Assembly (NCBI GenBank): GCA_005239635.1
Contig: SBBQ01000079.1
Span: 1-34,191, forward strand
Length of the DNA: 34,191 nucleotides
From: Uliginosibacterium gangwonense
GTDB taxonomy: Bacteria; Pseudomonadota; Gammaproteobacteria; Burkholderiales; Rhodocyclaceae
Reading direction: 5' to 3'
The position numbers and the translations under genes are program-made. This document shows positions 17,739-26,752 of this stretch, in pieces. Position 1 is the first letter of the stretch; every line of letters starts with the position of its first letter. The notes under the pieces are model-generated. The model did no database searches and was not told the DNA's origin. It saw nothing but the letters and a program-made list of their open reading frames with translations.

Positions 17739-18575
17739 ATGTCCCACCCCATGAGCATCGTAATCAAAAACGCTGAAGACATCGCAGCCATGCGCGTTGC
17801 CTGCCGGCTCGCCTCTGAAGTACTGGACTTTATTGCCCCCCACGTCGCACCCGGCATTACAACGGCCGAACTGGATCGCCTATGCCACGACTATATGGTG
17901 AATGTGCAAGGCACTATTCCAGCGCCTCTAAATTACGCTCCTCCAGGCTATTCACCCTACCCCAAGTCTATTTGCACCTCTGTAAACCATCAGGTTTGTC
18001 ATGGCGTACCCGGTGAGCGCGCACTCAAAAAGGGCGACATACTGAACGTTGACATCACCGTCATTAAAGACGGCTACCACGGCGACACGAGTCGCATGTT
18101 CTTAGTGGGTGGCGAATCAGCCGTATCGATTCAAGCCAAACGTCTTTGCAATATCACTTGGGAATGCCTGTGGCTCGGTATCGAACAGGTGAAGCCGGGC
18201 GCCCGCTTAGGTGATATTGGCGCCGCAATTCAACGCCACGCTGAAGTGAATGGCTTTTCCATCGTGCGCGAATTCTGTGGCCATGGAATTGGCAAAAAAT
18301 TTCATGAAGAACCGCAGATTGTTCACTACGGCAAACCGGGTACTGGCGTCGAAATTCATGAAGGCATGATTTTTACCATTGAGCCGATGATCAATGCAGG
18401 ACGCGCCGCCATTTCCGAACTACCGGATGGCTGGACCATCATTACCAAAGACCGCAGCCTTTCTGCACAATGGGAACATACGATTTTAGTGACCCCATCC
18501 GGCTACGAGGTGCTGACGCTGTCCGACGGCTCACCGCCCCCACCGGCTTTTGTTAAAACCAAAATCGCGGCTTGA
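17739..18575 (+). CDS. map: Type I methionine aminopeptidase
   Basis: Map removes the initiator methionine from new proteins after deformylation. Over 278 residues the pita-bread fold motifs are in order: VNHQVCHGVPG, LNVDITVIKDGYHGDTSRMF (two Asp metal ligands), CGHGIGKKFHEEP (His ligand), GMIFTIEPM and SAQWEHTILV (Glu ligands). The ATG at 17739 has AGGG only two bases away, and the next ATG at 17751 has no site at a useful distance, so the start is uncertain by four residues. It is divergent from rpsB, as in many proteobacteria. The substrate-generating partner def lies about 3 kb away. Confidence 0.96.
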   Translation: MSHPMSIVIKNAEDIAAMRVACRLASEVLDFIAPHVAPGITTAELDRLCHDYMVNVQGTIPAPLNYAPPGYSPYPKSICTSVNHQVCHGVPGERALKKGDILNVDITVIKDGYHGDTSRMFLVGGESAVSIQAKRLCNITWECLWLGIEQVKPGARLGDIGAAIQRHAEVNGFSIVREFCGHGIGKKFHEEPQIVHYGKPGTGVEIHEGMIFTIEPMINAGRAAISELPDGWTIITKDRSLSAQWEHTILVTPSGYEVLTLSDGSPPPPAFVKTKIAA

Positions 18576-18668
18576 TTTGCGCGTCGGTCGGCGCATAAAA
18601 CATACGGATTTCGGCCGAGGGCGACAGCAAAGTGTCGGAACCTTGCCGACTCAGATAGGCGACGCAAC

Positions 18669-21272
18669 ATGCCCACCCCATTGCCTGAGCCCACAGCACA
18701 AGCGGACTTGCCAGCACTGAACGAACTGGCAGCACGCTTGCGTCTACAACTGAGTGAGGGGCGACAGCAACTCCAGCAAGACTTTGCCAATGGTGTGCGT
18801 GCGGCAAAAATTATTCAGCAGCGTGCCGCGCAAGTCGACAAAGCACTGCAAAGCATGTGGCGTGAAATGGGCATGTCGCGCCAAATGGCATTGATCGCCG
18901 TGGGCGGTTATGGCCGCGGCGAGCTTTACCCCGCTTCTGATGTAGACATTCTCATTCTGCTGCCGGAATCCTTAAACGAAGCGTATCTATCCCGCATTGA
19001 ACAGTTTGTAGGATTGCTGTGGGACATCGGCCTTGAAGTCGGTCATGCCGTTCGCACCGTGCAACAATGTGCCGACGAAGCTGACGCCGACATTACCGTC
19101 CAAACCACGCTTGTTGAATCACGTTGTTTAGCCGGCAGTCGCGAGCTTTATCTCGAACTCAATGCGTTACTTCATCAGCATCTCGACATCCAAGACTTCT
19201 TCCGCGCAAAGAAGCTCGAACAACAAGAGCGTTATGGCCGTTATAGCGAAACGCCTTATAGCCTAGAGCCCAATTGCAAAGAAAGCCCAGGCGGCTTACG
19301 TGACTTACAGGTAATCCAGTGGATCAGTCGTGCAGCAGGCTTAGGCACGCGCTGGAATGAGCTCGAATCTCACGGTTTGATCACGCATCTAGAAATGATG
19401 CAATTGGCCCGCGTTGAGCGGCTGCTACAAGACCTGCGTGTACGACTACATTTTTTAGCAAAACGCCGCGAAGATCGCATCGTCTTTGACTACCAAGAAC
19501 AGTTAGCCGAAAACTGCGGCATCGTTCGGAGCAGCGCACGACGCGCATCTGAAATTTTGATGCAGCGTTACTACCGCAACGCCAAATTAGTCGTTCAGCT
19601 CAACACCATCGTTTTACAAAACCTCGGGCGCACGATTTTTCCTGCTCAGCAAGAACATATTGTCACCATCGACGATGATTTCCAAGCCAATCGAGAATTG
19701 CTCGATATGCGCGATGAACAGTTGTTCGAGCACAAGCCCGATGCAATTTTGCGTAGTTTTTTGGTGATGCAGCAGCATCCCGAACTCAAAGGAATGTCCG
19801 CTCGCACCTTGCGCGCCTTATGGCGAGCACGTCGCAGCATTGATGCAAATTACCGTCGAAACCCGCAGCATCGCACGCTCTTTTTACAAATTTTGCAGCA
19901 ACCACGCGGGTTAGTTCATGAATTAAGGCGCATGAACCAATACAGTGTCTTGGGCCGATATTTACCGGCCTTTGGTCGTGTTGTTGGGCAAATGCAGCAC
20001 GATCTTTTTCATATCTATACGGTCGATCAGCACATCATGCAGGTGGTGCGAAATGCGCGCCGCTTTAGCATGGAAGAGCATGCGCATGAATACCCCTTCA
20101 TGAGTCGCCTCATGGCAGGGTTTGACCGCCCATGGTTAATTTATCTCGCAGCGCTGTTTCATGACATTGCCAAAGGCCGCGGCGGTGATCACTCAAAGTT
20201 GGGCATGCGCGACATGCGCGCTTTTTGTCGCGATCATTTGATTAGCAAAGAAGATACCGAGCTGTTGGTATTTCTCGTTCGCCATCACTTAACAATGTCG
20301 CAAATCGCACAGAAGCAAGACTTGAGTGATCCAGATGTGATTCGTGCATTTGCGCGTCTTGTTAAAACGCCGCAGCGTCTAACTGCACTCTACTTGCTCA
20401 CGCATGCAGACATTCGCGGCACCAGCCATAAAGTATGGAACAACTGGAAAGCCAAGCTACTCGAAGATCTGTTTAGTAGCACCATGCGCATGCTGCGTGG
20501 CGATACTGCACAGCAGTCAATTGGTATCGCCGAGCGACAAGAAGAAACACGCAGTCTGCTCCGCTTTCACGGCCTGCGCGATCATGTTGAAGACCTACTG
20601 TGGAAAGAACTCGACACGGTTTACTTCATGCGACACGCGCCTGAAGAGATTGCGTGGCACACACGTAATCTTTATCACTGTGTAAACAGTGAACAGCCCG
20701 TCGTTAAAGCACGACCGAATCAAATTAGCGAAGGTTTGCAAGTCATGGTGTACACCCGTGACGAACCTTATTTGTTTGCACGTTTGTGCGGTTTCTTTGC
20801 GCGGCTAGGCTATAGCATTGTTGATTCACGCATTCACACCACGCGACACGGCTATGCACTCGACAGTTTTATTCTGCTCGACCCCAGCCAGCATCTCAAT
20901 TCGCGTGAAATGATCGCACTGCTTGAACACGATTTAACCGAACAATTGGCAAAACATCTGCCCTTGAATGGTCCTGTATCTGGGCGGGTATCACGCCAAG
21001 TTAAACACTTTCCGATTCAGCCAGAGGTTGAGTTACATCGCGACGAGCGAGGCCAGCATTGGATTATGCAAGTTGTTGCAGCCGACCGGCCGGGCCTGCT
21101 GTTCTCTGTGGCTCGCACCTTAGCCGAGCACAGCATTAATCTACACACCGCAAAAATTGCCACGCTAGGCGAGCGCGTGGAAGACGTTTTTCTCATTTCA
21201 GGTGACTGCCTGAATCAAACCCAAACACTCTTGCAACTCGAACGTGAATTGCTCGACCGTTTGCATGTGTAA
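18669..21272 (+). CDS. glnD: Bifunctional PII uridylyltransferase / uridylyl-removing enzyme
   Basis: GlnD senses glutamine and adds or removes UMP on the PII proteins, setting nitrogen control. The 867-residue protein has a nucleotidyltransferase domain with GGYGRGELYPASDVDILIL (79-97, metal ligands Asp91 and Asp93). A PII-UT helical domain follows, then an HD domain with FHDIAKGRGGDHSKLG near 497-512 for the removing activity, and two C-terminal ACT domains (about 692-770 and 798-867) that bind glutamine. All catalytic parts are present. The ATG has AGG nine bases upstream and lies 93 bases after map; its 3' end converges on def with a 23-base gap. Confidence 0.97.
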   Translation: MPTPLPEPTAQADLPALNELAARLRLQLSEGRQQLQQDFANGVRAAKIIQQRAAQVDKALQSMWREMGMSRQMALIAVGGYGRGELYPASDVDILILLPESLNEAYLSRIEQFVGLLWDIGLEVGHAVRTVQQCADEADADITVQTTLVESRCLAGSRELYLELNALLHQHLDIQDFFRAKKLEQQERYGRYSETPYSLEPNCKESPGGLRDLQVIQWISRAAGLGTRWNELESHGLITHLEMMQLARVERLLQDLRVRLHFLAKRREDRIVFDYQEQLAENCGIVRSSARRASEILMQRYYRNAKLVVQLNTIVLQNLGRTIFPAQQEHIVTIDDDFQANRELLDMRDEQLFEHKPDAILRSFLVMQQHPELKGMSARTLRALWRARRSIDANYRRNPQHRTLFLQILQQPRGLVHELRRMNQYSVLGRYLPAFGRVVGQMQHDLFHIYTVDQHIMQVVRNARRFSMEEHAHEYPFMSRLMAGFDRPWLIYLAALFHDIAKGRGGDHSKLGMRDMRAFCRDHLISKEDTELLVFLVRHHLTMSQIAQKQDLSDPDVIRAFARLVKTPQRLTALYLLTHADIRGTSHKVWNNWKAKLLEDLFSSTMRMLRGDTAQQSIGIAERQEETRSLLRFHGLRDHVEDLLWKELDTVYFMRHAPEEIAWHTRNLYHCVNSEQPVVKARPNQISEGLQVMVYTRDEPYLFARLCGFFARLGYSIVDSRIHTTRHGYALDSFILLDPSQHLNSREMIALLEHDLTEQLAKHLPLNGPVSGRVSRQVKHFPIQPEVELHRDERGQHWIMQVVAADRPGLLFSVARTLAEHSINLHTAKIATLGERVEDVFLISGDCLNQTQTLLQLERELLDRLHV

Positions 21273-21295
21273 ACGTCACCACATCGCGCTACGCA

Positions 21296-21847
21296 CTAAT
21301 CGTCTGCTGGCGCATTTCCATCTGGAAACAACACGTCGGTAAACCCAAATCGCGTAAAGTCGCGTATCCGCATTGGGTACAAAACGCCGTCGAGGTGATC
21401 ACATTCATGCTGCACAACACGCGCATGAAAGCCACTTGCTTCGCGCTCAAACTCTTTGCCAAATTGGTCAAAGCCGCGATACTGAACCGCAAAATATCGC
21501 TCGACGACGCCACGCATACCGGGCACAGACAAGCATCCTTCCCAGCCCTCTTCCATAAATTCAGCCGCCATCCCCATCTTGAACATCGGCTCAACAATCG
21601 GATTGATCAGCACGGTATAAGGCACCGGCTTTGCATCGGGATAACGCTGATTCGTTTCTACGCCAAAAATCACCACGCGCTGATTTACGCCAATTTGTGG
21701 TGCGGCTAAACCCGCACCATTTAATGACTTCATAGTATCGAGCATGTCTTGCACTAATGCATGTAGCTCTGGCGTATCAAATTCAGTCACAGGTTCTGCA
21801 ACTCGCAACAGGCGTGCATCGCCCATTTTTAGTACTTCACGAATCAT
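21296..21847 (-). CDS. def: Peptide deformylase
   Basis: Def removes the formyl group from the initiator methionine of new proteins. The 183-residue protein has all three motifs: [10 protein letters not shown] (44-53), EGCLSVPG with metal ligand Cys105, and QHECDHLDG with His147, catalytic Glu148 and His151. ATG 21847 lies two bases after the stop of the methylthioinosine phosphorylase gene, with GGAG about 11 bases upstream; a nine-residue longer frame overlaps that gene. The pairing with a purine-salvage enzyme is unusual, since def commonly sits next to fmt. Confidence 0.95.
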   Translation of the reverse strand: MIREVLKMGDARLLRVAEPVTEFDTPELHALVQDMLDTMKSLNGAGLAAPQIGVNQRVVIFGVETNQRYPDAKPVPYTVLINPIVEPMFKMGMAAEFMEEGWEGCLSVPGMRGVVERYFAVQYRGFDQFGKEFEREASGFHARVVQHECDHLDGVLYPMRIRDFTRFGFTDVLFPDGNAPADD

Positions 21848-21849
21848 AG

Positions 21850-22599
21850 TCAATGCGTCTCCGGCAAATAACAAAGCTGCGTAATCACACGACGCACGCG
21901 GCCCATTGCATGGCGCAGCGTGGGCTCAATTTCAGAAAACTGGATTCCATGAGCAGAATCCGCACGTCCTGCCGCAAAATTGGCAACCACATTAATGGCT
22001 GCGTAGGGCAAATCCAATTCACGTGCCAGCGCAGCTTCTGGCATACCCGTCATACCCACAACGTCCGCACCATCCCGTTCTAGGCGATTAACCTCAGCTG
22101 CGGTTTCTAACCGCGGGCCTTGAGTCGCCGCATATACCCCGCCATCATGCACTTCTTCGCCGCTTTCCTTCGCCGCATTGAGTAGCGATTGTCTTAACGC
22201 GGCATCATACGGCTCAGTAAAATCAATATGAACGACCTGATCTTCTTCAGTGTCGTGAAAAGTCGATTTGCGGCCCCAGGTGTAATCAATAATCTGGTCC
22301 GGAATCACCAGCACACCCGGTCCCAAATCAGCACGTATGCTGCCAACCGAAGCGACCGACACGACCATTGTGGCGCCCGCTTGCTTGAGTGCCCACAAGT
22401 TTGCGCGGTAGTTCACGCGGTGCGGTGGAATCGTATGCCCATAACCATGTCGCGCCAAAAACACGACCGGTCGCTCACAAATACGGCCCAACGTTAGCGG
22501 GCCAGAAGGTTCGCCATACGGGGTACGCACCACTTCTCGGTGCGAAATATCCAAATTTGCCAATTGGGTTAAACCACTACCACCAATAATTGCCAGCAT
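21850..22599 (-). CDS. S-methyl-5'-thioinosine phosphorylase (MTAP/PNP family)
   Basis: This 249-residue member of the trimeric nucleoside phosphorylase family cleaves a methylthio-nucleoside with phosphate to a free purine and methylthioribose-1-phosphate. Visible motifs are IIGGSGL (phosphate loop), [45 protein letters not shown] and [19 protein letters not shown]. At the base-contact site an Asn (207, in VVANFAAG) stands where adenosine-specific MTAP has Asp, which suits a 6-oxopurine and supports methylthioinosine over methylthioadenosine. Start ATG has GGAG six bases upstream, inside a 12-base palindrome. A methylthioadenosine deaminase would be needed elsewhere. True MTAP activity remains possible. 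Confidence 0.88.
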   Translation of the reverse strand: MLAIIGGSGLTQLANLDISHREVVRTPYGEPSGPLTLGRICERPVVFLARHGYGHTIPPHRVNYRANLWALKQAGATMVVSVASVGSIRADLGPGVLVIPDQIIDYTWGRKSTFHDTEEDQVVHIDFTEPYDAALRQSLLNAAKESGEEVHDGGVYAATQGPRLETAAEVNRLERDGADVVGMTGMPEAALARELDLPYAAINVVANFAAGRADSAHGIQFSEIEPTLRHAMGRVRRVITQLCYLPETH

Positions 22600-22721
22600 T
22601 CCGTTCTCCGGAGAATTGCACTTACATCCGCGCCCCGATCCACAACCAAACGAGCGCTTAATAGGTAGCGAATTCTACATGGCTGCATGTAACAAACCCG
22701 GTTTAACCTGCCTGACTGTTA

Positions 22722-22755
22722 GCTACAAGTGCAACTGCTTGCAAGCACAAGTAGC
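22722..22755. repeat. Inverted repeat with a central 12-base palindrome
   Basis: GCTAC-AA-GTGC at 22722-22732 is mirrored by GCAC-AA-GTAGC at 22745-22755. The centre includes the perfect palindrome TGCTTGCAAGCA (22736-22747). There is no T-run, so it is not a terminator. Its place between two divergent genes fits a regulator-binding site, but no regulator can be named. Confidence 0.5.
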
Positions 22756-22806
22756 CCCCACGCCAAGCCGCGCAGCAAAGGCTAGCGGCAATACCTTGAT
22801 TCACGG

Positions 22807-22812
22807 TATAAT
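22807..22812 (+). promoter_or_regulatory. Candidate -10 box of typA
   Basis: A perfect TATAAT about 118 bases before the typA start. The expected -35 position shows no good match, so the promoter may be activator-dependent or the start of transcription may lie elsewhere. Confidence 0.45.
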
Positions 22813-22845
22813 TTTTGGCTTTTGGCGCGCCGCAGCAAGAATTTT

Positions 22846-22886
22846 AGGCGCAAGTCATCCTTTGCAATTGCGTTGCAAGTGCGCCT
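22846..22886 (+). promoter_or_regulatory. Nested hairpin in the typA leader
   Basis: AGGCGCA (22846-22852) pairs with TGCGCCT (22880-22886). Inside, TTGCAA (22862-22867) pairs with TTGCAA (22873-22878) around a five-base loop. It would lie in the 5' untranslated part of the typA mRNA, about 44 bases before the start codon. No T-run follows, so it is not a simple terminator. Confidence 0.5.
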
Positions 22887-22929
22887 GACCCTGGCCGCAG
22901 CCAGTTACTTTTTCAATTCTGGTATTAAC

Positions 22930-24750
22930 ATGAGTTCGCCCCGTATTGTTCGCAACATTGCCATCATCGCCCACGTTGACCATGGCAAAACCACGCTGGT
23001 AGACCAGCTACTTCGCCAATCCGGCACCTTTGCTGCTCACCAGCAAGTGGCCGAGCGTGTAATGGATAGCAATGATCTGGAAAAGGAACGTGGCATCACG
23101 ATTCTTGCCAAGAACTGCGCAATTCAATATGGCGACACACACATCAACATCGTCGACACCCCGGGACACGCGGACTTCGGCGGTGAAGTTGAACGTGTAC
23201 TGTCTATGGTTGACTCAGTACTACTACTGGTTGACGCGGTAGAAGGCCCCATGCCGCAAACACGCTTTGTAACGCGTAAGGCCCTGGCACAAGGCTTGAA
23301 GCCGATCGTTGTGATCAACAAGATCGACCGTCCGGGCGCTCGGCCTGACTGGGTGATCAACCACACGTTCGACTTGTTCGACAAACTGGGCGCAACTGAA
23401 GAGCAGCTGGACTTCCCGGTTGTGTATGCATCTGCGCTCAATGGCTTTGCCATGTTGGATGCCGACAAACCGGGCACCGACATGAAGCCGCTGTTTGAAG
23501 CCATTCTTGAGCACGTGCCCGCACCGAAGGTTGACGTTGACGGTCCGTTGCAATTGCAGATCTGCTCACTCGACTACTCCACCTACATTGGTCAGCTCGG
23601 TATTGGCCGTATCACGCGTGGTCGTCTGCGCCCGAACCAAGAAGTCACCGTTATGTACGGCGACGAAAACCGTGGCAAGGCCAAGGTTGGCCAAGTGCTG
23701 ACCTTCAAAGGTTTGGAACGTAGCCAAGCAGAATCTGCTGAAGCCGGCGACATCGTGTTGGTATCCGGTATTGAGCAAGTCAACATCGGCGTCACCATTT
23801 GTGACACCGAAGCGCCTGAAGGCATGAAGCCGATTGCGGTGGATGAACCTACCCTCACCATGAACTTCATGGTGAACACATCCCCGTTGGCCGGCCGCGA
23901 AGGCAAGTTTGTGACCAGCCGCCAGATTCGTGAGCGCCTTGAAAAAGAATTGCTTAAGAACGTTGCCCTGCGCGTTGGTTACACCGATGATGCAGACGTG
24001 TTCGAAGTATCAGGTCGTGGCGAATTGCACCTGACCATTCTGCTCGAAAACATGCGCCGCGAAGGCTTTGAGATGGCCGTGGGTCGTCCGCGCGTCGTGT
24101 TCAAAGACATTGATGGCGTAAAATGCGAGCCGTATGAAATGCTGACAGTGGATGTGGAAGAAGAGCACCAAGGCGGCGTGATGGAAGAGCTGGGTCGTCG
24201 TCGTGGCGAAATGCAAGACATGCAGCCGGATGGCAAGGGCCGTGTGCGCCTGGAATACCGCATTCCTGCGCGTGGCCTCATCGGCTTCCAGGGCGAGTTC
24301 CTGACGCTAACCCGTGGTACAGGCTTGGCCAGTCACGTGTTTGACGACTACAGCCCGATGGCCGGCACCATGGCCGAGCGTCGCAATGGCGTGCTCATTA
24401 GCCAAGATGATGGTGCCGCTGTTGCTTACGCAATTTGGAAGCTGCAAGATCGCGGTCGTATGTTCGTGAGCCACAACGACCCCGTGTACGAAGGCATGAT
24501 CATCGGCATTCACTCACGTGACAATGACCTGGTGGTAAACCCGATTAAGGGTAAGCAGCTGACCAACGTGCGTGCGTCCGGCACGGATGAAGCAGTACGC
24601 TTAGTTCCGCCGGTGAGCCTGACGCTAGAAAGCGCGATTGAGTTTATTGCGGACGATGAATTGGTCGAAATTACGCCGAAATCCATCCGTTTGCGTAAAC
24701 GCCACCTGAAAGAACATGAGCGTAAGCGCGCCATGCGTGAAGAAGCGTAA
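22930..24750 (+). CDS. typA: Translational GTPase TypA/BipA
   Basis: TypA is an EF-G-like GTPase that binds the ribosome and helps 50S assembly and growth in cold or stress. The 606-residue length is standard. The G domain has [10 protein letters not shown] (P-loop), [13 protein letters not shown] (switch I), [11 protein letters not shown] (G3) and VINKIDRP (G4). Domains II, III and V follow, and the C-terminal domain has the TypA-specific [15 protein letters not shown]. The ATG at 22930 is chosen because family similarity begins there; the frame upstream to 22822 is leader sequence. The ribosome site is weak (GG about nine bases upstream). It ends at a strong bidirectional terminator. Confidence 0.97.
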   Translation: MSSPRIVRNIAIIAHVDHGKTTLVDQLLRQSGTFAAHQQVAERVMDSNDLEKERGITILAKNCAIQYGDTHINIVDTPGHADFGGEVERVLSMVDSVLLLVDAVEGPMPQTRFVTRKALAQGLKPIVVINKIDRPGARPDWVINHTFDLFDKLGATEEQLDFPVVYASALNGFAMLDADKPGTDMKPLFEAILEHVPAPKVDVDGPLQLQICSLDYSTYIGQLGIGRITRGRLRPNQEVTVMYGDENRGKAKVGQVLTFKGLERSQAESAEAGDIVLVSGIEQVNIGVTICDTEAPEGMKPIAVDEPTLTMNFMVNTSPLAGREGKFVTSRQIRERLEKELLKNVALRVGYTDDADVFEVSGRGELHLTILLENMRREGFEMAVGRPRVVFKDIDGVKCEPYEMLTVDVEEEHQGGVMEELGRRRGEMQDMQPDGKGRVRLEYRIPARGLIGFQGEFLTLTRGTGLASHVFDDYSPMAGTMAERRNGVLISQDDGAAVAYAIWKLQDRGRMFVSHNDPVYEGMIIGIHSRDNDLVVNPIKGKQLTNVRASGTDEAVRLVPPVSLTLESAIEFIADDELVEITPKSIRLRKRHLKEHERKRAMREEA

Positions 24751-24763
24751 TTTTTTCGCTTCC

Positions 24764-24803
24764 CACAATAAAAAACGGGCCTTCGGGCCCGTTTTTTATT
24801 GTG
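24764..24803. terminator. Symmetric bidirectional terminator after typA
   Basis: A perfect 18-base-pair stem (24764-24781 with 24786-24803) closes on a TTCG tetraloop. The A-run on the left and the T-run on the right lie inside the stem, so the same shape forms in both directions. It lies 14 bases past the typA stop. Confidence 0.93.
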
Positions 24804-25003
24804 CCGGCACATTGTAATGCTCAAAAACCAGCACTTCTGGCTTCTATCAGCACTACACACCCATGAATTACGCGCGCTTCCTTTGCCAATCGTCAAGGCG
24901 ACAACACTTTTTATCGCAGCCCCATTAAGTCGCACCCTTAAAGGTCGTTAGTCACTGGTGTGGCCGTTGTAATGGGCCGGTATATCACCCTAGGAGCGTC
25001 GTA

Positions 25004-26629
25004 ATGTCTGCAACAGGTAGCATCAAGACAAAACTGGTTGTACTAAGTTTGGCAGGCATCATGGGCATGGTTGTCATGCTAATGGTTAGCCTCATTTCAG
25101 AACGATCCAATCTTGTGCAGGATCGAAAAGAAGGCCTGCGCCAAACGGTGGAAACAGCACACGGCGTGATTACTCATTTCCAGTCACTAGAACAACAAGG
25201 CCTCATGACCACTGAAGCTGCCAAAACAGCTGCCAAGGCAGCCATTGGCAAACTGCGCTACAACGGCCAAGATTATTTCTGGATTAACGACATGACACCG
25301 CGCATGGTAATGCATCCCACCAAGCCGGAAATGAATGGTCAGCTCCTCAATGACGTTAAAGATCCGTCGGGCGTAGCGGTATTCAATGAAATGACAGCCT
25401 TAGTGCGCCAAGGTGGCTCAGGCTTCTTAGAATACCAATGGCCGCGCCCTGGTTCCGACTCTGCACAACCCAAGCTGTCTTACGTAAAAGGCTTTTCCAC
25501 ATGGGGTTGGGTCGTCGGCTCTGGTGTGTATGTTGATGACATTAATGCAACGTTTGCCCGACGTGCCATTCAATCCAGCCTATTGGTTCTGGTCATTGGC
25601 GGAGCCACGCTATTTTTTGCATTAACAGTTGCTAAGCGCATCCTGCGTCCGGTAAGAGACCTAGAACAAGCGATGGCGCACATTGCGCACACGCAAGATC
25701 TGACGCGCAAACTTGAAGTAAACGGTAATGATGAAATTGCACGCATGGGTAGTGCATTCAATGAAATGATTGGCAATTTCCGTACAGTGGTTCGTAAGAT
25801 GACGAACTCCGCTGAAATGGTTCATCAGTCAGTCACTGCCCTCTCACGTATTTCAACGACTGTGGCAGATTCTTCTGCGCAGCAAAGCAAATCGGCCCTG
25901 GCCACATCTTCGGCTGTGTCACAAATGAGTAGTAGCATTGCCCTGGTGGCAGACCATGCCAAAAATACAGACTCCACTGCACTTGAAGCCGAGTCTCTGT
26001 CTTCAACGGGCGCTAGTGTGGTAACGCAGGCTGTGCAAGACATGAATCAGATTGCAGATTCTGTACAGCGCTCTTCTGCATTCATCTCAACCTTAGGCCA
26101 ACAGTCAGAGCAGATTTCTAGCATCGTGCAGGTAATTAAAGACATTTCCGACCAAACCAATTTGCTCGCACTTAATGCTGCTATTGAAGCCGCACGCGCG
26201 GGCGAACAAGGTCGCGGCTTTGCGGTGGTGGCAGATGAAGTTCGGAAGTTGGCAGAGCGCACCGGCAAAGCAACAGAAGAAATCTCTGCCAAGATTCAAT
26301 GCATTCAAGTTGAAACCCAGCAAGCGATTACCAGCATGGAAGAAGGCGTGCAGCGCGTGCGCGGGGGTGTAGAAACTGCGGAACAAGCGCGTGATTCGAT
26401 GGAAAAAATTCGTCAGGGCGCGGATCTGGTTCGCTCATCAGTGCGAGACATCTCACAAGCGTTGCAAGAGCAAAATGCTGCCAGCGCATTGATGGCTGAA
26501 AACATTGTGCATATCTCCCACTCCGCAAGCAAAAACAGCAACCAAGTGCGTGAGATGGCCGATAACGCAGAAGTGCTACAGCAACTGGCAAATGAACTAC
26601 GTTCTACCGCCAAGTTGTTTCATGCTTGA
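25004..26629 (+). CDS. Methyl-accepting chemotaxis protein with a Cache sensor domain
   Basis: The 541-residue chemoreceptor has a first membrane helix (about 11-31) and a periplasmic single-Cache domain (about 35-188, with [20 protein letters not shown] and [18 protein letters not shown]). A second membrane helix (about 190-211), a HAMP domain (about 212-265) and a cytoplasmic signalling coiled coil follow. The CheA/CheW-binding tip is [20 protein letters not shown] and [12 protein letters not shown]. No C-terminal NWETF-like peptide for CheR docking is present. Cache domains of this type often sense small organic acids; the ligand is unknown. AGGAG lies seven bases upstream of the start. 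A terminator follows, then a convergent HDOD gene. No cheA, cheW or flagellar gene is in view. Confidence 0.95.
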   Translation: MSATGSIKTKLVVLSLAGIMGMVVMLMVSLISERSNLVQDRKEGLRQTVETAHGVITHFQSLEQQGLMTTEAAKTAAKAAIGKLRYNGQDYFWINDMTPRMVMHPTKPEMNGQLLNDVKDPSGVAVFNEMTALVRQGGSGFLEYQWPRPGSDSAQPKLSYVKGFSTWGWVVGSGVYVDDINATFARRAIQSSLLVLVIGGATLFFALTVAKRILRPVRDLEQAMAHIAHTQDLTRKLEVNGNDEIARMGSAFNEMIGNFRTVVRKMTNSAEMVHQSVTALSRISTTVADSSAQQSKSALATSSAVSQMSSSIALVADHAKNTDSTALEAESLSSTGASVVTQAVQDMNQIADSVQRSSAFISTLGQQSEQISSIVQVIKDISDQTNLLALNAAIEAARAGEQGRGFAVVADEVRKLAERTGKATEEISAKIQCIQVETQQAITSMEEGVQRVRGGVETAEQARDSMEKIRQGADLVRSSVRDISQALQEQNAASALMAENIVHISHSASKNSNQVREMADNAEVLQQLANELRSTAKLFHA

Positions 26630-26646
26630 TGTGATGAAGTAACAAC

Positions 26647-26676
26647 GCGACATCGTTACAACAGTAATGATGTCGC
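26647..26676 (+). other. Hairpin just before the chemoreceptor terminator
   Basis: GCGACATC (26647-26654) pairs with GATGTCGC (26669-26676), and the stem continues inward five pairs (one G-U in RNA) to an AACA loop. Its last two bases are the first two of the next stem at 26675, so the two hairpins cannot both form fully. It may protect the mRNA end or modulate the terminator. Confidence 0.55.
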
Positions 26677-26712
26677 AATAAAAAAGGCCGGATATCCGGC
26701 CTTTTTTATTGC
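26675..26712. terminator. Symmetric bidirectional terminator between convergent genes
   Basis: A 38-base perfect palindrome with a G+C core (GGCCGG...CCGGCC) and A-run/T-run arms inside the stem. It serves the chemoreceptor gene on the plus strand and the HDOD gene on the minus strand, whose stop is at 26753. The arms share CAATAAAAAA with the terminator after typA. Confidence 0.93.
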
Positions 26713-26752
26713 CTGCGCACAGCAATATGCGCATGAATTTCAGCGACATTGC

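Larger units (their letters stand above)
22600..22929. promoter_or_regulatory. Divergent control region between the MTIP gene and typA
   Basis: This 330-base gap carries no gene. It holds TTCTCCGGAGAA (22604-22615), a palindrome covering the ribosome site of the minus-strand gene. TAGAAT on the minus strand near 22672-22677 is a possible -10 for that gene. A larger inverted repeat lies at 22722-22755, a TATAAT at 22807-22812, and a nested hairpin leader at 22846-22886. Confidence 0.55.

Noticed and set aside
24938-24985. Possible sigma-28 or sigma-54 promoter for the chemoreceptor gene
   Set aside because: TAAAGG and GCCGTTGT are 16 bases apart instead of 11, GCCGGTAT has no -35 partner, and the sigma-54-like TGGTGTG-N4-TTGT lacks the conserved GC at -12.
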